A stretch of 64,000 nucleotides of DNA from Streptomyces griseocarneus (GTDB lineage Bacteria; Actinomycetota; Actinomycetes; Streptomycetales; Streptomycetaceae), in the NCBI RefSeq assembly GCF_014655595.1, contig NZ_BNBL01000002.1, positions 186,001 to 250,000 on the forward strand. Reading direction: 5' to 3'. The notes beneath the pieces are model-generated. The model saw only the letters and a program-made list of their open reading frames with translations, ran no database searches and was not told the DNA's origin. Positions within the stretch are counted from its first letter, which is position 1. Every line of letters begins with the position of its first letter. The position numbers and the translations under genes are program-made. Positions 41,407 through 50,221 of this stretch are shown here, one piece after another.

Positions 41407-41532
41407 GCCGAACATGTATCTCGAAGTGAACCTCCGGAGCCGGAGCATCGGCCGGAGGCGGCGCAGCCCCGCAAGGCGACCGCGTACGTTAATGCGTGGC
41501 TGGTTCAACGGGTCGCCGATTACGGTCTGCGG

Positions 41533-41904
41533 ATGTGCTTCTACGGCTTCGTGTCCCACGCATCGCACTACGTGTGCGTTGCCTGCCGTGTCAGCTTCAA
41601 GCAGGACGCCGGTCCGGAGCGCAGGCACGTGTGTCCTTGCTGCACTCGGCCGCTTGTGTGCGCCGGCCGTGACTTCGCCCCGCCGCGGCGGCGTGACGTC
41701 CGTGCGTGGTCCGTCGTGGCCGCCGTCCTGGCGGAAGGACTTCGCTACGACGGGAAGACACCCTGCGGCTGCGGCAAGGAGCCGAAATTCCGCCCTCGCC
41801 GGCGCTCCGAACTCAGGGCGCGCCGCATCGCGGCCACCCGTGCCGGCTTGCCGCTGGCCGAGACGCTGTCGCGTGTCGATCCGCTGACGCCGACGGGGAA
41901 TTGA
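41533..41904 (+). CDS. small zinc-ribbon-like hypothetical protein
   Basis: A 123-aa protein with Cys15-x2-Cys18 (CVACR) and Cys34-x2-Cys37 (CPCC), spaced as in a zinc ribbon, followed by a basic segment and a CGCG pair. Actinomycete relatives have been labelled deoxyxylulose-phosphate synthase in databases; nothing in this sequence supports that. A nucleic-acid or protein-binding role is more likely. ATG 41533; the frame is open upstream but has no start codon there. Confidence 0.7.
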   Translation: MCFYGFVSHASHYVCVACRVSFKQDAGPERRHVCPCCTRPLVCAGRDFAPPRRRDVRAWSVVAAVLAEGLRYDGKTPCGCGKEPKFRPRRRSELRARRIAATRAGLPLAETLSRVDPLTPTGN

Positions 41905-41924
41905 CTACCACCGGCCATGAGCCG

Positions 41925-42431
41925 TCAGAGCTCGTACGGGTAGAGGGAGACGCTGTCGCGTTCGCAATGGAGCTCGGCCCACGTACCGTCGACGTCCCGC
42001 GGAAACGGGTCCGCGGTGTCGAGGAGTATGTGGGTACCGGCCAGTTCCAGCACCGCGACGCCGTCCGGCTCGAGCGTGAGTCTTCCCCGCAGAACGACCC
42101 GGCTGCCTCTGGAGCTCACGCGCGGCCGGGCGACGGCGGCGGGGCCGGCGTTGTGGCCCCAATGGATGTTCTCGTCGACGGTCCACTCGATGTCGTACGG
42201 GCCGTCCGCCGCCGCTGAATCGCCGCACCAGCGCACCACGGCATGCCCGCAAGCCGTCCGGACCCGGACCAGGAGGGGGGCCTGCGGGGATCCTGGGACT
42301 TTTGCCACGTGAACGCGCACCCAGCGATCATGCCTGATCCCGTGTGCCCTGCCCCCGCCGGACCAGCCCGCGTACTCAGGCGGATCTGAGTAGCACTCCG
42401 GATCACGCCCCGGCCGCGCGCAGCGTTTCAT
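41925..42431 (-). CDS. hypothetical protein
   Basis: About 168 aa from ATG 42431 (ATG 42440 also possible). Beta-rich, with cysteines in the N-terminal part (MKRCARPGRDPECY, TACGHAVVRWCG) and a C-terminus reading LELAGTHILLDT...WAELHCERD. I recognise no family. Its start overlaps that of the divergent membrane protein gene, so one of the two starts must lie further inside. Confidence 0.55.
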   Translation of the reverse strand: MKRCARPGRDPECYSDPPEYAGWSGGGRAHGIRHDRWVRVHVAKVPGSPQAPLLVRVRTACGHAVVRWCGDSAAADGPYDIEWTVDENIHWGHNAGPAAVARPRVSSRGSRVVLRGRLTLEPDGVAVLELAGTHILLDTADPFPRDVDGTWAELHCERDSVSLYPYEL

Positions 42432-42783
42432 GGCTTCCATGAATGGAACGATCGAGCCCGCCGAAGATCCCGCCGAGCAGGACCGCCGGCGGCGCCGGCG
42501 TGGCGGCAGGGCCCTCGCCCTGCTGGTGCCCACGGCGGTGGTCTGCTACGTCCTCTATCTGACGAGCGACCACGGCGGCCGTTGCGTGATGACCGGCGGT
42601 GAGGCGTGCGACTCGTCCGCGCCGACGGCGTGGACGTTCGGGGCCTTCGTGGTGTCGGCGGTGCTCGGGCTGGCGGCGGTCGCCGGGCCTGAGGGGTGGG
42701 CGCGGGTGCGGGCGGTGCGGGGTGGGATCGTCACGGCTCAGATCAGCGCCCAGGCCGTCATGGCGCTGCTGATCCTCAGCTGA
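42430..42783 (+). CDS. small membrane protein of unknown function
   Basis: A 117-aa protein with a charged, Arg-rich N-terminus and three hydrophobic stretches (about 28-45, 68-86, 98-116). ATG 42430 or ATG 42439 could start it; the latter clears the divergent gene. Its last codons overlap the convergent MarR gene by 8 bp. No recognisable domain. Confidence 0.65.
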   Translation: MASMNGTIEPAEDPAEQDRRRRRRGGRALALLVPTAVVCYVLYLTSDHGGRCVMTGGEACDSSAPTAWTFGAFVVSAVLGLAAVAGPEGWARVRAVRGGIVTAQISAQAVMALLILS

Positions 42784-43267
42784 GCCCGGCGCGCCGGACG
42801 TTGGCGACCATGGTGCGCAGCACGGTGAGCGCGGCCACGTACTCCTCGTCGCTGATGCCCTCGTGGACCACGGCGCGCAGTTCGGTGACCAGTTGGCGCA
42901 GCCGCAGTCTGGCGTCCTCTCCCGCGTCGGTGAGGTGCAGGCGCTGGGTGTCGTCGGTCCGGATCCAGCCGCGGTGGAGGAGCTGGTCGACGGTTCGCGC
43001 GATGTCGTGCGGACCGTTCGCGAGCGGCGTCAGCTGGGTGACGACTTCGTCGCGGCCGGGCGCCGAGGGCTGGTGGCGCACGCAGTTGAGCACCCAGTAC
43101 TGCGGCTGCGTGACGTCGATCCTGGCCATCGCGTCGCGCAGGTGCCCGGTGACGGTCTCGTGGACCAGGTTGCTCCAGTAGCCGATGGGCTGGCCGGCGA
43201 GCATGTCGTCGGTGGCGGCCGGATCGGCCGGTGCCTGGTCGGTGAGGCCGCTGCTCGAAGGTTTCAT
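42776..43267 (-). CDS. MarR family transcriptional regulator
   Basis: A 163-aa winged-helix protein. The core has QYWVLNCVRH, then an unusual recognition region (DIARTVDQLLHRGWIRTDD) and the wing, followed by a conserved LTDAGEDARLRLRQLV helix. The DNA-binding helix departs from classical MarR but the overall pattern is clear. ATG 43267 start; ATG 43273 two codons upstream is possible. It diverges from the alpha/beta-hydrolase lipoprotein across 100 bp and may control it. Confidence 0.82.
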   Translation of the reverse strand: MKPSSSGLTDQAPADPAATDDMLAGQPIGYWSNLVHETVTGHLRDAMARIDVTQPQYWVLNCVRHQPSAPGRDEVVTQLTPLANGPHDIARTVDQLLHRGWIRTDDTQRLHLTDAGEDARLRLRQLVTELRAVVHEGISDEEYVAALTVLRTMVANVRRAGLS

Positions 43268-43367
43268 GATCATGAAGCTACGCCATGTCATTCCGATGGC
43301 CCACCCCGGCTGCGCCCGCACCCCCGCGCCAGTGGACTGACCCCAGGGGCCCGGAAGGGGTGAGGCG

Positions 43368-44954
43368 ATGCGTGGGTGGCGTGGGCGAGGCGTCGTGGGC
43401 GGCGTCGTGGTGGCGGCCCTGCTCGCCGGCGTCGGCGGGTGCGACACGGGCGGGGGACGGGCACGTCAGGGGTCGGCGTCGCCGTCCGGCGCCCCGGGGG
43501 CCGGGGTTCAGTCGTCGCGGCCGGCGCGGGCACTGCCCGGCCTGCCCGACCGCATCGCCCGGCAGCGGCTCGTCTGGGAGGGCTGCGCGGCCGACGACGC
43601 CGGGGCGGGGGGCTCGACCCTGCGGCCGGACGCCGAGTGCGCCTGGCTGACCGTGCCCGTCGACTACGCGGCGCCCGGAGGGGACACGCTCGGCGTGCGG
43701 GTCGCACGGGTGCGGGCCGCCGATCCGGGGCGGCGGGCCGGGGCGCTGGTGTTCAACCCCGGCGGTCCCGGGGAGGCGGGGGCCGGCATGGTGGCCGGCG
43801 GGGCGTTCGAGGCGACCTCGCGGGTCATGGAGCGGTACGACCTGGTGGGCTTCGACCCGCGCGGGACCGGGCGGTCGGAGCCGCTGCGGTGCCCGGAGGG
43901 GACGGGCGGCGACCTCATCCCCCGGACCCGGGAGCAGGCGGAGGCCGAGTTCCGGGCGGCGGCCGAGCAGGGCCGCAAGTGCCGCGAGGCCACCGGGCCG
44001 CTGCTGGCCCACATGGACACCGTCAGCGTCGCGCGCGACCTGGACCTGCTGCGGGAGGCCCTCGGCGAGCCGGAACTGGACTACCTCGGCATCTCCTACG
44101 GCACCTACATCGGCCAGCACTACGCCCACCTCTTCCCCGAGCGCGTCGGGCGCTTCGTGCTCGACGGGGTCGTCGACCCCGGCACCGACCAGACCGGGAC
44201 CGCCCGCAGCGACGTCACCTCCCTCGACGCCAGCTTCGCCAGCTACGCGCGCGACTGCGCCGATCTCCGGTGCCCGCTGGGCCGTACGCCCGAGGAGGTC
44301 GTCCGGAACACCACCGAGTTCGTACGGAGCCTCGACGCCCACCCCCTGCCCGGCCCCGAGGGCAGCAGGCTCACCACGGGCCTCGCCGCGCAGGGCATCA
44401 GGGAACCCCTCTACCAGGCCGAGCGCTGGCCCGATCTGACGCAGGCGCTCGTGGAGGCGATGGGCGGCAGGCCGGGCGCGCTGATCGGGCTGGCCGTCGA
44501 ACGCGTGCGGACCCAGGGCGCCGAGACGTCCGTCGACCCGACCATGGCCCGCAACGCGGTCGAGTGCCTGGACAAGCCCGGCCCCCGCAGCGCGGGGGAA
44601 CTGCTGGCCCGCATGGGGGAGTTCGAGAAGGCGTCGCCGCTCTTCGGGGCCACGGTGGCCGCGGCCATGTTCCGCTGCGCCGCCTGGCCGCTCGCCGCGA
44701 CGGGCCGGGCGGAGCCGCTGAAGGCCCCGCGTGCGCCGGCCATGGTGCTGGTGTCCTTCGCCGTCGACCCCGCGACACCGCTGGCCAACGCCCGTACCGT
44801 CCAGCGGAATCTGGGCACGGCGTCCCTGATCGTCCGCGAGGGCACGGGCCACGCCGCGTACGCGAGCGGCTCGGAGTGCACGGACCGGGAGGTGGAGGCG
44901 TTCCTGGTCAAGGGCGGCATGCCGGCGGCCCGCGTGCGGTGCCCCGCCGCCTGA
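43368..44954 (+). CDS. secreted alpha/beta-hydrolase, tripeptidyl aminopeptidase-like lipoprotein
   Basis: A 528-aa exported hydrolase. The lipobox LLAGVGGC covers residues 18-25. The catalytic domain has LVFNPGGPGEAG (oxyanion region), VGFDPRGTGRSEP, the nucleophile elbow GISYGTYIGQHYA and a C-terminal HAAYAS histidine region with the TAP-like cap. It matches the Streptomyces SlpD/SlpE/Tap-type peptidases that remove N-terminal peptides outside the cell. ATG 43368 follows ggaagggg. Confidence 0.92.
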   Translation: MRGWRGRGVVGGVVVAALLAGVGGCDTGGGRARQGSASPSGAPGAGVQSSRPARALPGLPDRIARQRLVWEGCAADDAGAGGSTLRPDAECAWLTVPVDYAAPGGDTLGVRVARVRAADPGRRAGALVFNPGGPGEAGAGMVAGGAFEATSRVMERYDLVGFDPRGTGRSEPLRCPEGTGGDLIPRTREQAEAEFRAAAEQGRKCREATGPLLAHMDTVSVARDLDLLREALGEPELDYLGISYGTYIGQHYAHLFPERVGRFVLDGVVDPGTDQTGTARSDVTSLDASFASYARDCADLRCPLGRTPEEVVRNTTEFVRSLDAHPLPGPEGSRLTTGLAAQGIREPLYQAERWPDLTQALVEAMGGRPGALIGLAVERVRTQGAETSVDPTMARNAVECLDKPGPRSAGELLARMGEFEKASPLFGATVAAAMFRCAAWPLAATGRAEPLKAPRAPAMVLVSFAVDPATPLANARTVQRNLGTASLIVREGTGHAAYASGSECTDREVEAFLVKGGMPAARVRCPAA

Positions 44955-44957
44955 GAC

Positions 44958-46049
44958 TCAGCGCTCGCGGCGTACGACCAGCAGCGCGGCGTCGTCGGAG
45001 AGGGAGCCGCCCGTGTAGGCGCGCAGGTCGGCCACGAGGCGGTCGAGGAGGGGGTCGGGGGCCAGGTCGGGGAAGGTGGCCAGGCGCTCGGCCAGCGGGT
45101 AGAAGCGGCCGGCGGCGTCGCGGGCCTCGGTCACGCCGTCCGTGTAGAGCACCAGCGACGCGCCGGGCGGGAAGGCGAAGTGCTCGCGGCGGTACGGGCC
45201 GGGGACGAGGTTCCGCAGGGCCAGCGGGGGGTCGGGCAGGGGCGTGTCCACCTCGGTGACCCGGCCCTCGTGCCACAGCAGCGGCGCCAGGTGGCCGCAG
45301 TTGACCAGCTCCGCGGGCCCGCCGCCCCGGGGCACGCCGAGCAGGACGGCCGTCACGAACTCCTCGCCCGCCTGGCGCCGGCCCACCGCCGCGTCCAGTC
45401 GGCGGGCCACCGTGCCCAGCGCGGGCTCGACCTGCGCGGCCTCCCGGAAGGTGCCGAGGACGTCGGCGGCGGTCTCGATGGCCGACAGCCCCTTGCCCCG
45501 CACGTCGCCGACGACGATCCGGATGCCGTACGGGGTGGACAGCACCTCGTACAGATCGCCGCCCACCCGCGCCTCGGCCGCGGCGGCCAGGTAGCGCACG
45601 GCCACCCGCAGGCCGTCGATGCGCTCCGGGAGCAGGCGCAGCAGGGTGCGCTGGGCGGCCTCGGCGACCGAGCGCGACTGCAGCAGCTCGCGTTCGCGGG
45701 TCGAGACGAGCACGACGTTGGCGGTGCTGACGAAGGTGATGGCCAGGACGGTGGCGGCGGCCGTCAGGTGGACGGCGAGGGCGACGTCGGGGTCGGCCAG
45801 GGCCAGCGGGGCGACGACGGCGAGCGCGAGCAGGCCGGCGATCAGGGGGACCCGGGCGCGCCGGGTGCCGATGCTGGCGAGCACGGGGGCCGTGGCGAGC
45901 ACGGGGGAGAAGGTCAGCGTGGGGTTGGTCGCCAGGTCCATCGCGATGGCCACGGCGAGCAGGGCGTAGGCGGCCACGACGAGCGAGCGTGCGCTGCGGG
46001 GGAGCGGGGGCGCCGCGTACGGCCTGTCGCGACCCGGGTCGCGCTTCAT
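44958..46049 (-). CDS. membrane PP2C/SpoIIE-type serine phosphatase
   Basis: A 363-aa protein. Five hydrophobic stretches lie in residues ~22-125, then a linker helix (RELLQSRSVAEAAQRTLLRLLPERI) and a SpoIIE phosphatase domain with metal-binding Asp in GGDLYEV and VVGDVRGKG, plus VLYTDGVTEARD and SDDAALLVV. It dephosphorylates serine/threonine phosphoproteins, usually anti-anti-sigma factors in sigma-B-like switches. ATG 46049 follows ggaag. No anti-sigma gene lies nearby. Confidence 0.93.
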   Translation of the reverse strand: MKRDPGRDRPYAAPPLPRSARSLVVAAYALLAVAIAMDLATNPTLTFSPVLATAPVLASIGTRRARVPLIAGLLALAVVAPLALADPDVALAVHLTAAATVLAITFVSTANVVLVSTRERELLQSRSVAEAAQRTLLRLLPERIDGLRVAVRYLAAAAEARVGGDLYEVLSTPYGIRIVVGDVRGKGLSAIETAADVLGTFREAAQVEPALGTVARRLDAAVGRRQAGEEFVTAVLLGVPRGGGPAELVNCGHLAPLLWHEGRVTEVDTPLPDPPLALRNLVPGPYRREHFAFPPGASLVLYTDGVTEARDAAGRFYPLAERLATFPDLAPDPLLDRLVADLRAYTGGSLSDDAALLVVRRER

Positions 46050-46233
46050 GATTGCTTCCACCCTAGGGGCGGGGGGCCGGGCCGCAACTCGTGGGATCTT
46101 CGGCCCGTCCGCCGGGTGGCGCGCGGGGCGCCGGACCGGAATGGCATAAGCGGTCGTATGCCCAGAAAAAAGGACATTACTCCATAAAGGTGATCGCTGC
46201 TCCCTTTGGATGTGCCGCCGGGAGCGGTCGCCG

Positions 46234-47214
46234 ATGATGGCCACTGTGAACGGCAAGGTGGTGACGCACGACGTGGTGATCGTCGTGTACGACGGGGTGC
46301 GATTGCTGGACGTCGCGGGGCCCTTGGACGTTTTCGACCGGGCCGCGGCCGAGGGAGGCGCCGGGTACCGGGTGCGGCTGGCCTCCCTGGGCGGCCGGCC
46401 CGTAGCCACCTCCGCGGAGGCGCAGTTGGGGGTGCAGGCGGATCTCGCCAGGATCCGCAAGCCGCCGGACACCCTGATGGTGGCCGGCGGGTCGGGGCAC
46501 GCGGCCGCCGCCGCGGACCGCGAGCTCGTCCGGCACGTACGGCGGCTGGCGGCCGGCTCCCGGCGGACGGGCTCGGTGTGCACGGGGGCGTTCGTGCTGG
46601 CCGAGGCCGGGCTGCTGGACGGGCGGCGGGCCACCACGCACTGGGCGTTCTGCTCCGAACTGGCCGCAGGCTACCCCGCCGTGTCGGTCGAGCCCGACTC
46701 CTTCTTCGTCCGCGACGGCACGGTCGTCACCTCGGCCGGGGTGACCGCCGGCATCGACCTCGCCCTCGCCCTGCTGGAGGACGACTGCGGTCCGGAACTG
46801 GCCCGCGCCGTGGCGAAGTTCCTGGTCGTCTTCATGCAGCGGCCCGGCGGCCAGTCCCAGTTCAGCAGCTGGACCCGCCCCGAACCGCTGCGCGGGGCGC
46901 TGAGCGAGCTCGTCGACGGCATCGACTCCGATCCCTCCGGCGACCGTTCGGTGCCCGCGATGGCCGCGCTGATGGGGATGAGCCGGCGGCACTTCAGCCG
47001 GCTGTTCACCCAGCAGGTGGGCACCAGCCCCGGCGCCTACGTCGAACGGGCGCGGGTCGCCGCGGCGCGGGCCCTGCTGGAGAGCTCCGCCGACGGCGTC
47101 GACGCGATCGCGGGACGGTGCGGCTTCGGCACGGTCGAGACCATGCGCCGCGCGTTCGTCCGCGAGACGGGGGTCTCGCCGGCCGCCTACCGCGACCGGT
47201 TCCGCCGGGGCTGA
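46234..47214 (+). CDS. GlxA-type AraC transcriptional regulator
   Basis: A 326-aa regulator with an N-terminal DJ-1/PfpI-like ligand domain (LLDVAGPLDVF, SVCTGAFVLAEAGLLDGRRATTHW) and a C-terminal AraC DNA-binding domain of two HTH units (VPAMAALMGMSRRHFSRLFTQ and AIAGRCGFGTVETMRRAF). The ligand is unknown. ATG 46234 is used; earlier in-frame starts are weak. The 184 bp between it and the divergent phosphatase gene is the only regulatory space. Confidence 0.93.
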   Translation: MMATVNGKVVTHDVVIVVYDGVRLLDVAGPLDVFDRAAAEGGAGYRVRLASLGGRPVATSAEAQLGVQADLARIRKPPDTLMVAGGSGHAAAAADRELVRHVRRLAAGSRRTGSVCTGAFVLAEAGLLDGRRATTHWAFCSELAAGYPAVSVEPDSFFVRDGTVVTSAGVTAGIDLALALLEDDCGPELARAVAKFLVVFMQRPGGQSQFSSWTRPEPLRGALSELVDGIDSDPSGDRSVPAMAALMGMSRRHFSRLFTQQVGTSPGAYVERARVAAARALLESSADGVDAIAGRCGFGTVETMRRAFVRETGVSPAAYRDRFRRG

Positions 47215-47249
47215 GCCGGCGCGGTGTCCGGGGCGGTCCCGCCGCGCCC

Positions 47250-47723
47250 TCACTCCGTGCCGGGCGTCTTCCGGGTGGTGACGGCGATGCGGTTCCAGGC
47301 GTTGATGGTGAGGACGAGTGCGATCAGGTGCGCCAGTTCCTCCTCCTCGAAGTGGTGCGCGGCCCGCTCGTACACCGCGTCGGGGACGAAGCCGTCGGTC
47401 AGGACGGTGACGGCCTCGGTCAGCGTGAGCGCCGCACGCTCCTTGTCGGTGTAGAGGGCGGCCTCCTCCCAGGCGGCGAGGAGGTGGATGCGCTCCTCGC
47501 TCTCGCCCGCCGCGCGGGCCTCGCGGGTGTGCATGTCGAGGCAGTACGCGCAGTGGTTGAGCTGTGAGGCGCGGATCTGGACCAGCCCGACGAGCGCCGG
47601 GTCCAGGCCCTCGGCCGCGGCGGCGTCCAGGGCGATCATGGCCTTGAAGACCTTGGGGGCGGCCTTGGTGAAGTTCATGCGCTGGGCCGGCCGAACGGGC
47701 CGGGCGTGTGCGGTCGTTGTCAT
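47250..47723 (-). CDS. carboxymuconolactone decarboxylase / AhpD-like protein
   Basis: A 157-aa all-helical protein of the CMD/AhpD family. The catalytic CxxC lies in LNHCAYCLDMHTREAR (His and Cys residues as in AhpD), with ERIHLLAAWEEAALYTDKERAALTL after it. Such proteins are peroxidase or reductase partners against alkyl hydroperoxides. ATG 47723 start. It diverges from a MocR-type regulator only 50 bp away, a common pairing in Streptomyces, so it is the probable target. Confidence 0.93.
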   Translation of the reverse strand: MTTTAHARPVRPAQRMNFTKAAPKVFKAMIALDAAAAEGLDPALVGLVQIRASQLNHCAYCLDMHTREARAAGESEERIHLLAAWEEAALYTDKERAALTLTEAVTVLTDGFVPDAVYERAAHHFEEEELAHLIALVLTINAWNRIAVTTRKTPGTE

Positions 47724-47773
47724 GGCTCCCACGCTAGGAGCGCAAGCGGCCGCCCCTGTGGTGCAATTCCCGG

Positions 47774-49240
47774 ATGAAATCAGTGGTCAATTCGCAAGGC
47801 GACCCCGGGGATGCCGGCCCGGGCAGCGACCTGCACCTGGAGCTGTCCGACGGCCCCGGCGGGCGGCGCGGCGCCCTGACGCGCGCCCTGCGCGACGCGG
47901 TCCGCACGGGCCGCCTCGCCCCCGGCACCCGCCTGCCGCCCTACCGATCGCTCGCCGCCGACCTGGGGCTGGCCCGCAACACCGTCGCCGAGGCCTACGC
48001 CGAACTGGTCGCCGAGGGCTGGCTGACCGCCCGCCAGGGCTCCGGCACCCGCGTCGCCCACCGCGCGGAGCCGCCGGGCGCCGGGCGCAGGCGCGGCCCG
48101 GCCACGTCGCCGCGGCCCCGGCGCCCGGCGTACGACCTGGTGCAGGGCACCCCGGACGCCGCCGCCTTCCCGCGTACCGCCTGGCTCGCCTCCGCCCGCC
48201 GCGCGCTGACCGCCGCGCCCAACGAGGCCTTCGGCCCCGGCGATCCGCGCGGCCGCGTCGAACTGCGCCGGGCCCTGGCCGACTACCTCGCGCGGGCCCG
48301 TGGAGTCCGGGCCGACCCCGGCCGCATCGTGATCTGCCCGGGCTTCGCGGGCGCGCTGCGCCTGCTGGGGCGGGTGCTGGACGGCACGATCGCCGTGGAG
48401 TCCTACGGGCTGGGCTTCCACCGCTCGCTGCTGACCGCCGCCGGGCTGGCCACCGTCACCCTGCCCATCGACGAACGCGGCGCGCGCGTCGAGGAGTTGA
48501 CGGCGAGCGAGGCGACGGCGGTGCTGCTGACCGCCGCCCACCAGTTCCCCACGGGCGGGCCCCTGGACCCCGGGCGGCGGGCCGCCGCCGTCGACTGGGC
48601 GCGGGCGACGGGCGGGGTCGTCCTCGAGGACGACTACGACGGGGAGTTCCGCTACGACCGCAAACCGGTCGGCGCCCTGCAGGGGCTCGACCCGGAGCGG
48701 GTGGTCTACATCGGCTCGGCCAGCAAGAGCCTGTCGCCGGCGCTGCGCCTGGGGTGGATGGTGCTGCCGGGACACCTGGTGGACGCCGTGCTCGAGGCGA
48801 AGGGCGAACGGGAGTCGTGGTCGAGCGCCCTGGACCAGCTGACGCTCGCGGACTTCATCGCCTCGGGCGCGTACGACCGCCACGTGCGCCGCATGCGGCG
48901 CCACTACCGGCGCCGGCGCGACGAGCTCGTCGCGGCCCTCGCCCTGCGCGCCCCGCACGTACGGGTCACCGGCATCGCGGCCGGCCTGCACGCGGTCCTG
49001 GAGCTGCCGCCCGGCACCGAGCGGACCGTCGTGCGGGCCGCGGCCTGGCAGGGGGTCGCCGTCGAGGGGCTGTCCCTCTACCGGCACGGCGAGGCGGCCG
49101 GGGTGCCGGGCGACGGCCTCGTCGTGGGCTACGGCACCCCGCCCGAGCACGCCTTCGCCGGCGCGCTCGAGGCGCTGTGCGAGGCCCTGCCACCGGCGCC
49201 CGAGGAGCGATCCGACCCGGGGTTGGTACAGTCTGTGTGA
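47774..49240 (+). CDS. MocR/PdxR family PLP-dependent transcriptional regulator
   Basis: A 488-aa fusion of a GntR-type winged helix (residues ~25-95, LPPYRSLAADLGLARNTVAEAYAEL) with a class-I aminotransferase-like domain (~115-480). PLP would bind Lys in SASKSLSPALRLGWM; VLEDDYDGEFRY carries the conserved Asp and Tyr. The fold usually senses PLP-amino-acid adducts. It probably regulates the divergent CMD gene through the 50-bp gap. Confidence 0.93.
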   Translation: MKSVVNSQGDPGDAGPGSDLHLELSDGPGGRRGALTRALRDAVRTGRLAPGTRLPPYRSLAADLGLARNTVAEAYAELVAEGWLTARQGSGTRVAHRAEPPGAGRRRGPATSPRPRRPAYDLVQGTPDAAAFPRTAWLASARRALTAAPNEAFGPGDPRGRVELRRALADYLARARGVRADPGRIVICPGFAGALRLLGRVLDGTIAVESYGLGFHRSLLTAAGLATVTLPIDERGARVEELTASEATAVLLTAAHQFPTGGPLDPGRRAAAVDWARATGGVVLEDDYDGEFRYDRKPVGALQGLDPERVVYIGSASKSLSPALRLGWMVLPGHLVDAVLEAKGERESWSSALDQLTLADFIASGAYDRHVRRMRRHYRRRRDELVAALALRAPHVRVTGIAAGLHAVLELPPGTERTVVRAAAWQGVAVEGLSLYRHGEAAGVPGDGLVVGYGTPPEHAFAGALEALCEALPPAPEERSDPGLVQSV

Positions 49241-49274
49241 CTTTCCAGTTCATTGCACTGATCCAGGGAGAGGC

Positions 49275-49991
49275 ATGGCAGCCGACACCGCCGACATCAA
49301 GGCCTGGCTCGAGACCGTGGCCATCGACCCCGCCGTGCGCGCGCTGCGGCCCGACTACCGCGCCCTGGTCGTCGTCGCCGAGGGGCTGCTTCCCGGGCCG
49401 AGCGACGAGGCGAGCGAGAAGCTGCTCGCCTCCGCCGAGGAGACCGCCCGCGCCTGGCTCGCCGGCACCGCCCCCGAGGACCACCCGCACCTGGCCGCCT
49501 GGCGCGAGGCGTTCCGCGCCTTCGGCGCCAAGCCGCAGCGCACCCGCCCCAGCGCCGAGGCGCTGCTGCGCCGCGTCCCCGACGGACTGCCGCGCGCGGA
49601 CCGCCTCACCGACATCTACAACGCGGTCTCCGTCGCCCACGTCCTGCCGCTCGGCGGCGAGGACCTCGACCACTACGCCGGCCCCGCCCGGCTGATCCGG
49701 GCCACCGGCGAGGAGCCCTTCGAGACCACGGCGGGCGGCGGAACGGTGGTGGAGCACTGCCCGCCCGGCGAGGTCGTCTGGAGCGACGACGCCGGCGTGA
49801 CCTGCCGCCGCTGGAACTGGCGCCAGTGCGCCCGTACCCGCCTGACGCTCACCACCACCCGCGCCGTCTTCATCCTCGACGCGCTCGGCCCGATGGACGA
49901 CGACGCCCTGGACGCCGCCGGCCGGGCCCTGACGGCCGCGCTCACCGCGAGCAGCCCGGGCGCGACGGTGGCGGCACGCCTGGTGCGCTGA
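49275..49991 (+). CDS. B3/B4 domain protein (PheRS-beta editing-domain fold)
   Basis: A 238-aa stand-alone B3/B4 domain: LTDIYNAVSVAHVLPLGGEDLDHYAG, then VVWSDDAGVTCRRWNWRQCARTRLT and VFILDALGPMDDD are the family landmarks. In phenylalanyl-tRNA synthetase this domain hydrolyses mischarged Tyr-tRNA; free-standing copies are believed to edit or bind aminoacyl groups. ATG 49275 follows gggagaggc. It begins 34 bp after the MocR gene and may be cotranscribed. Confidence 0.88.
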   Translation: MAADTADIKAWLETVAIDPAVRALRPDYRALVVVAEGLLPGPSDEASEKLLASAEETARAWLAGTAPEDHPHLAAWREAFRAFGAKPQRTRPSAEALLRRVPDGLPRADRLTDIYNAVSVAHVLPLGGEDLDHYAGPARLIRATGEEPFETTAGGGTVVEHCPPGEVVWSDDAGVTCRRWNWRQCARTRLTLTTTRAVFILDALGPMDDDALDAAGRALTAALTASSPGATVAARLVR

Positions 49992-50221
49992 GAGTCTCCC
50001 TCCCTCGCGGCAGGGGGCGCCACGCCACGCCCCGGCGCGGACCGCTGCGCCGGGGCGCGCGCGGATGCGTCGGCGGCCGTCGTGAACTCGCCCCGAAACA
50101 GGGCTCACCGGGGTGGATCCGGCATCTGGCGCGGGTAGCCAGAAAGCAGGGCAAGGTTGATGAAAGCGGTGCCTCCCGCCAGGTCGCCCCGGGACCGGGC
50201 GGCGCCGCCGGGGAGGGCATC

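Noticed and set aside
41270..41887. 205-residue frame across two small genes
   Set aside because: Shadow of the hypothetical and zinc-ribbon genes; Arg/Ser-rich with no sensible start context.
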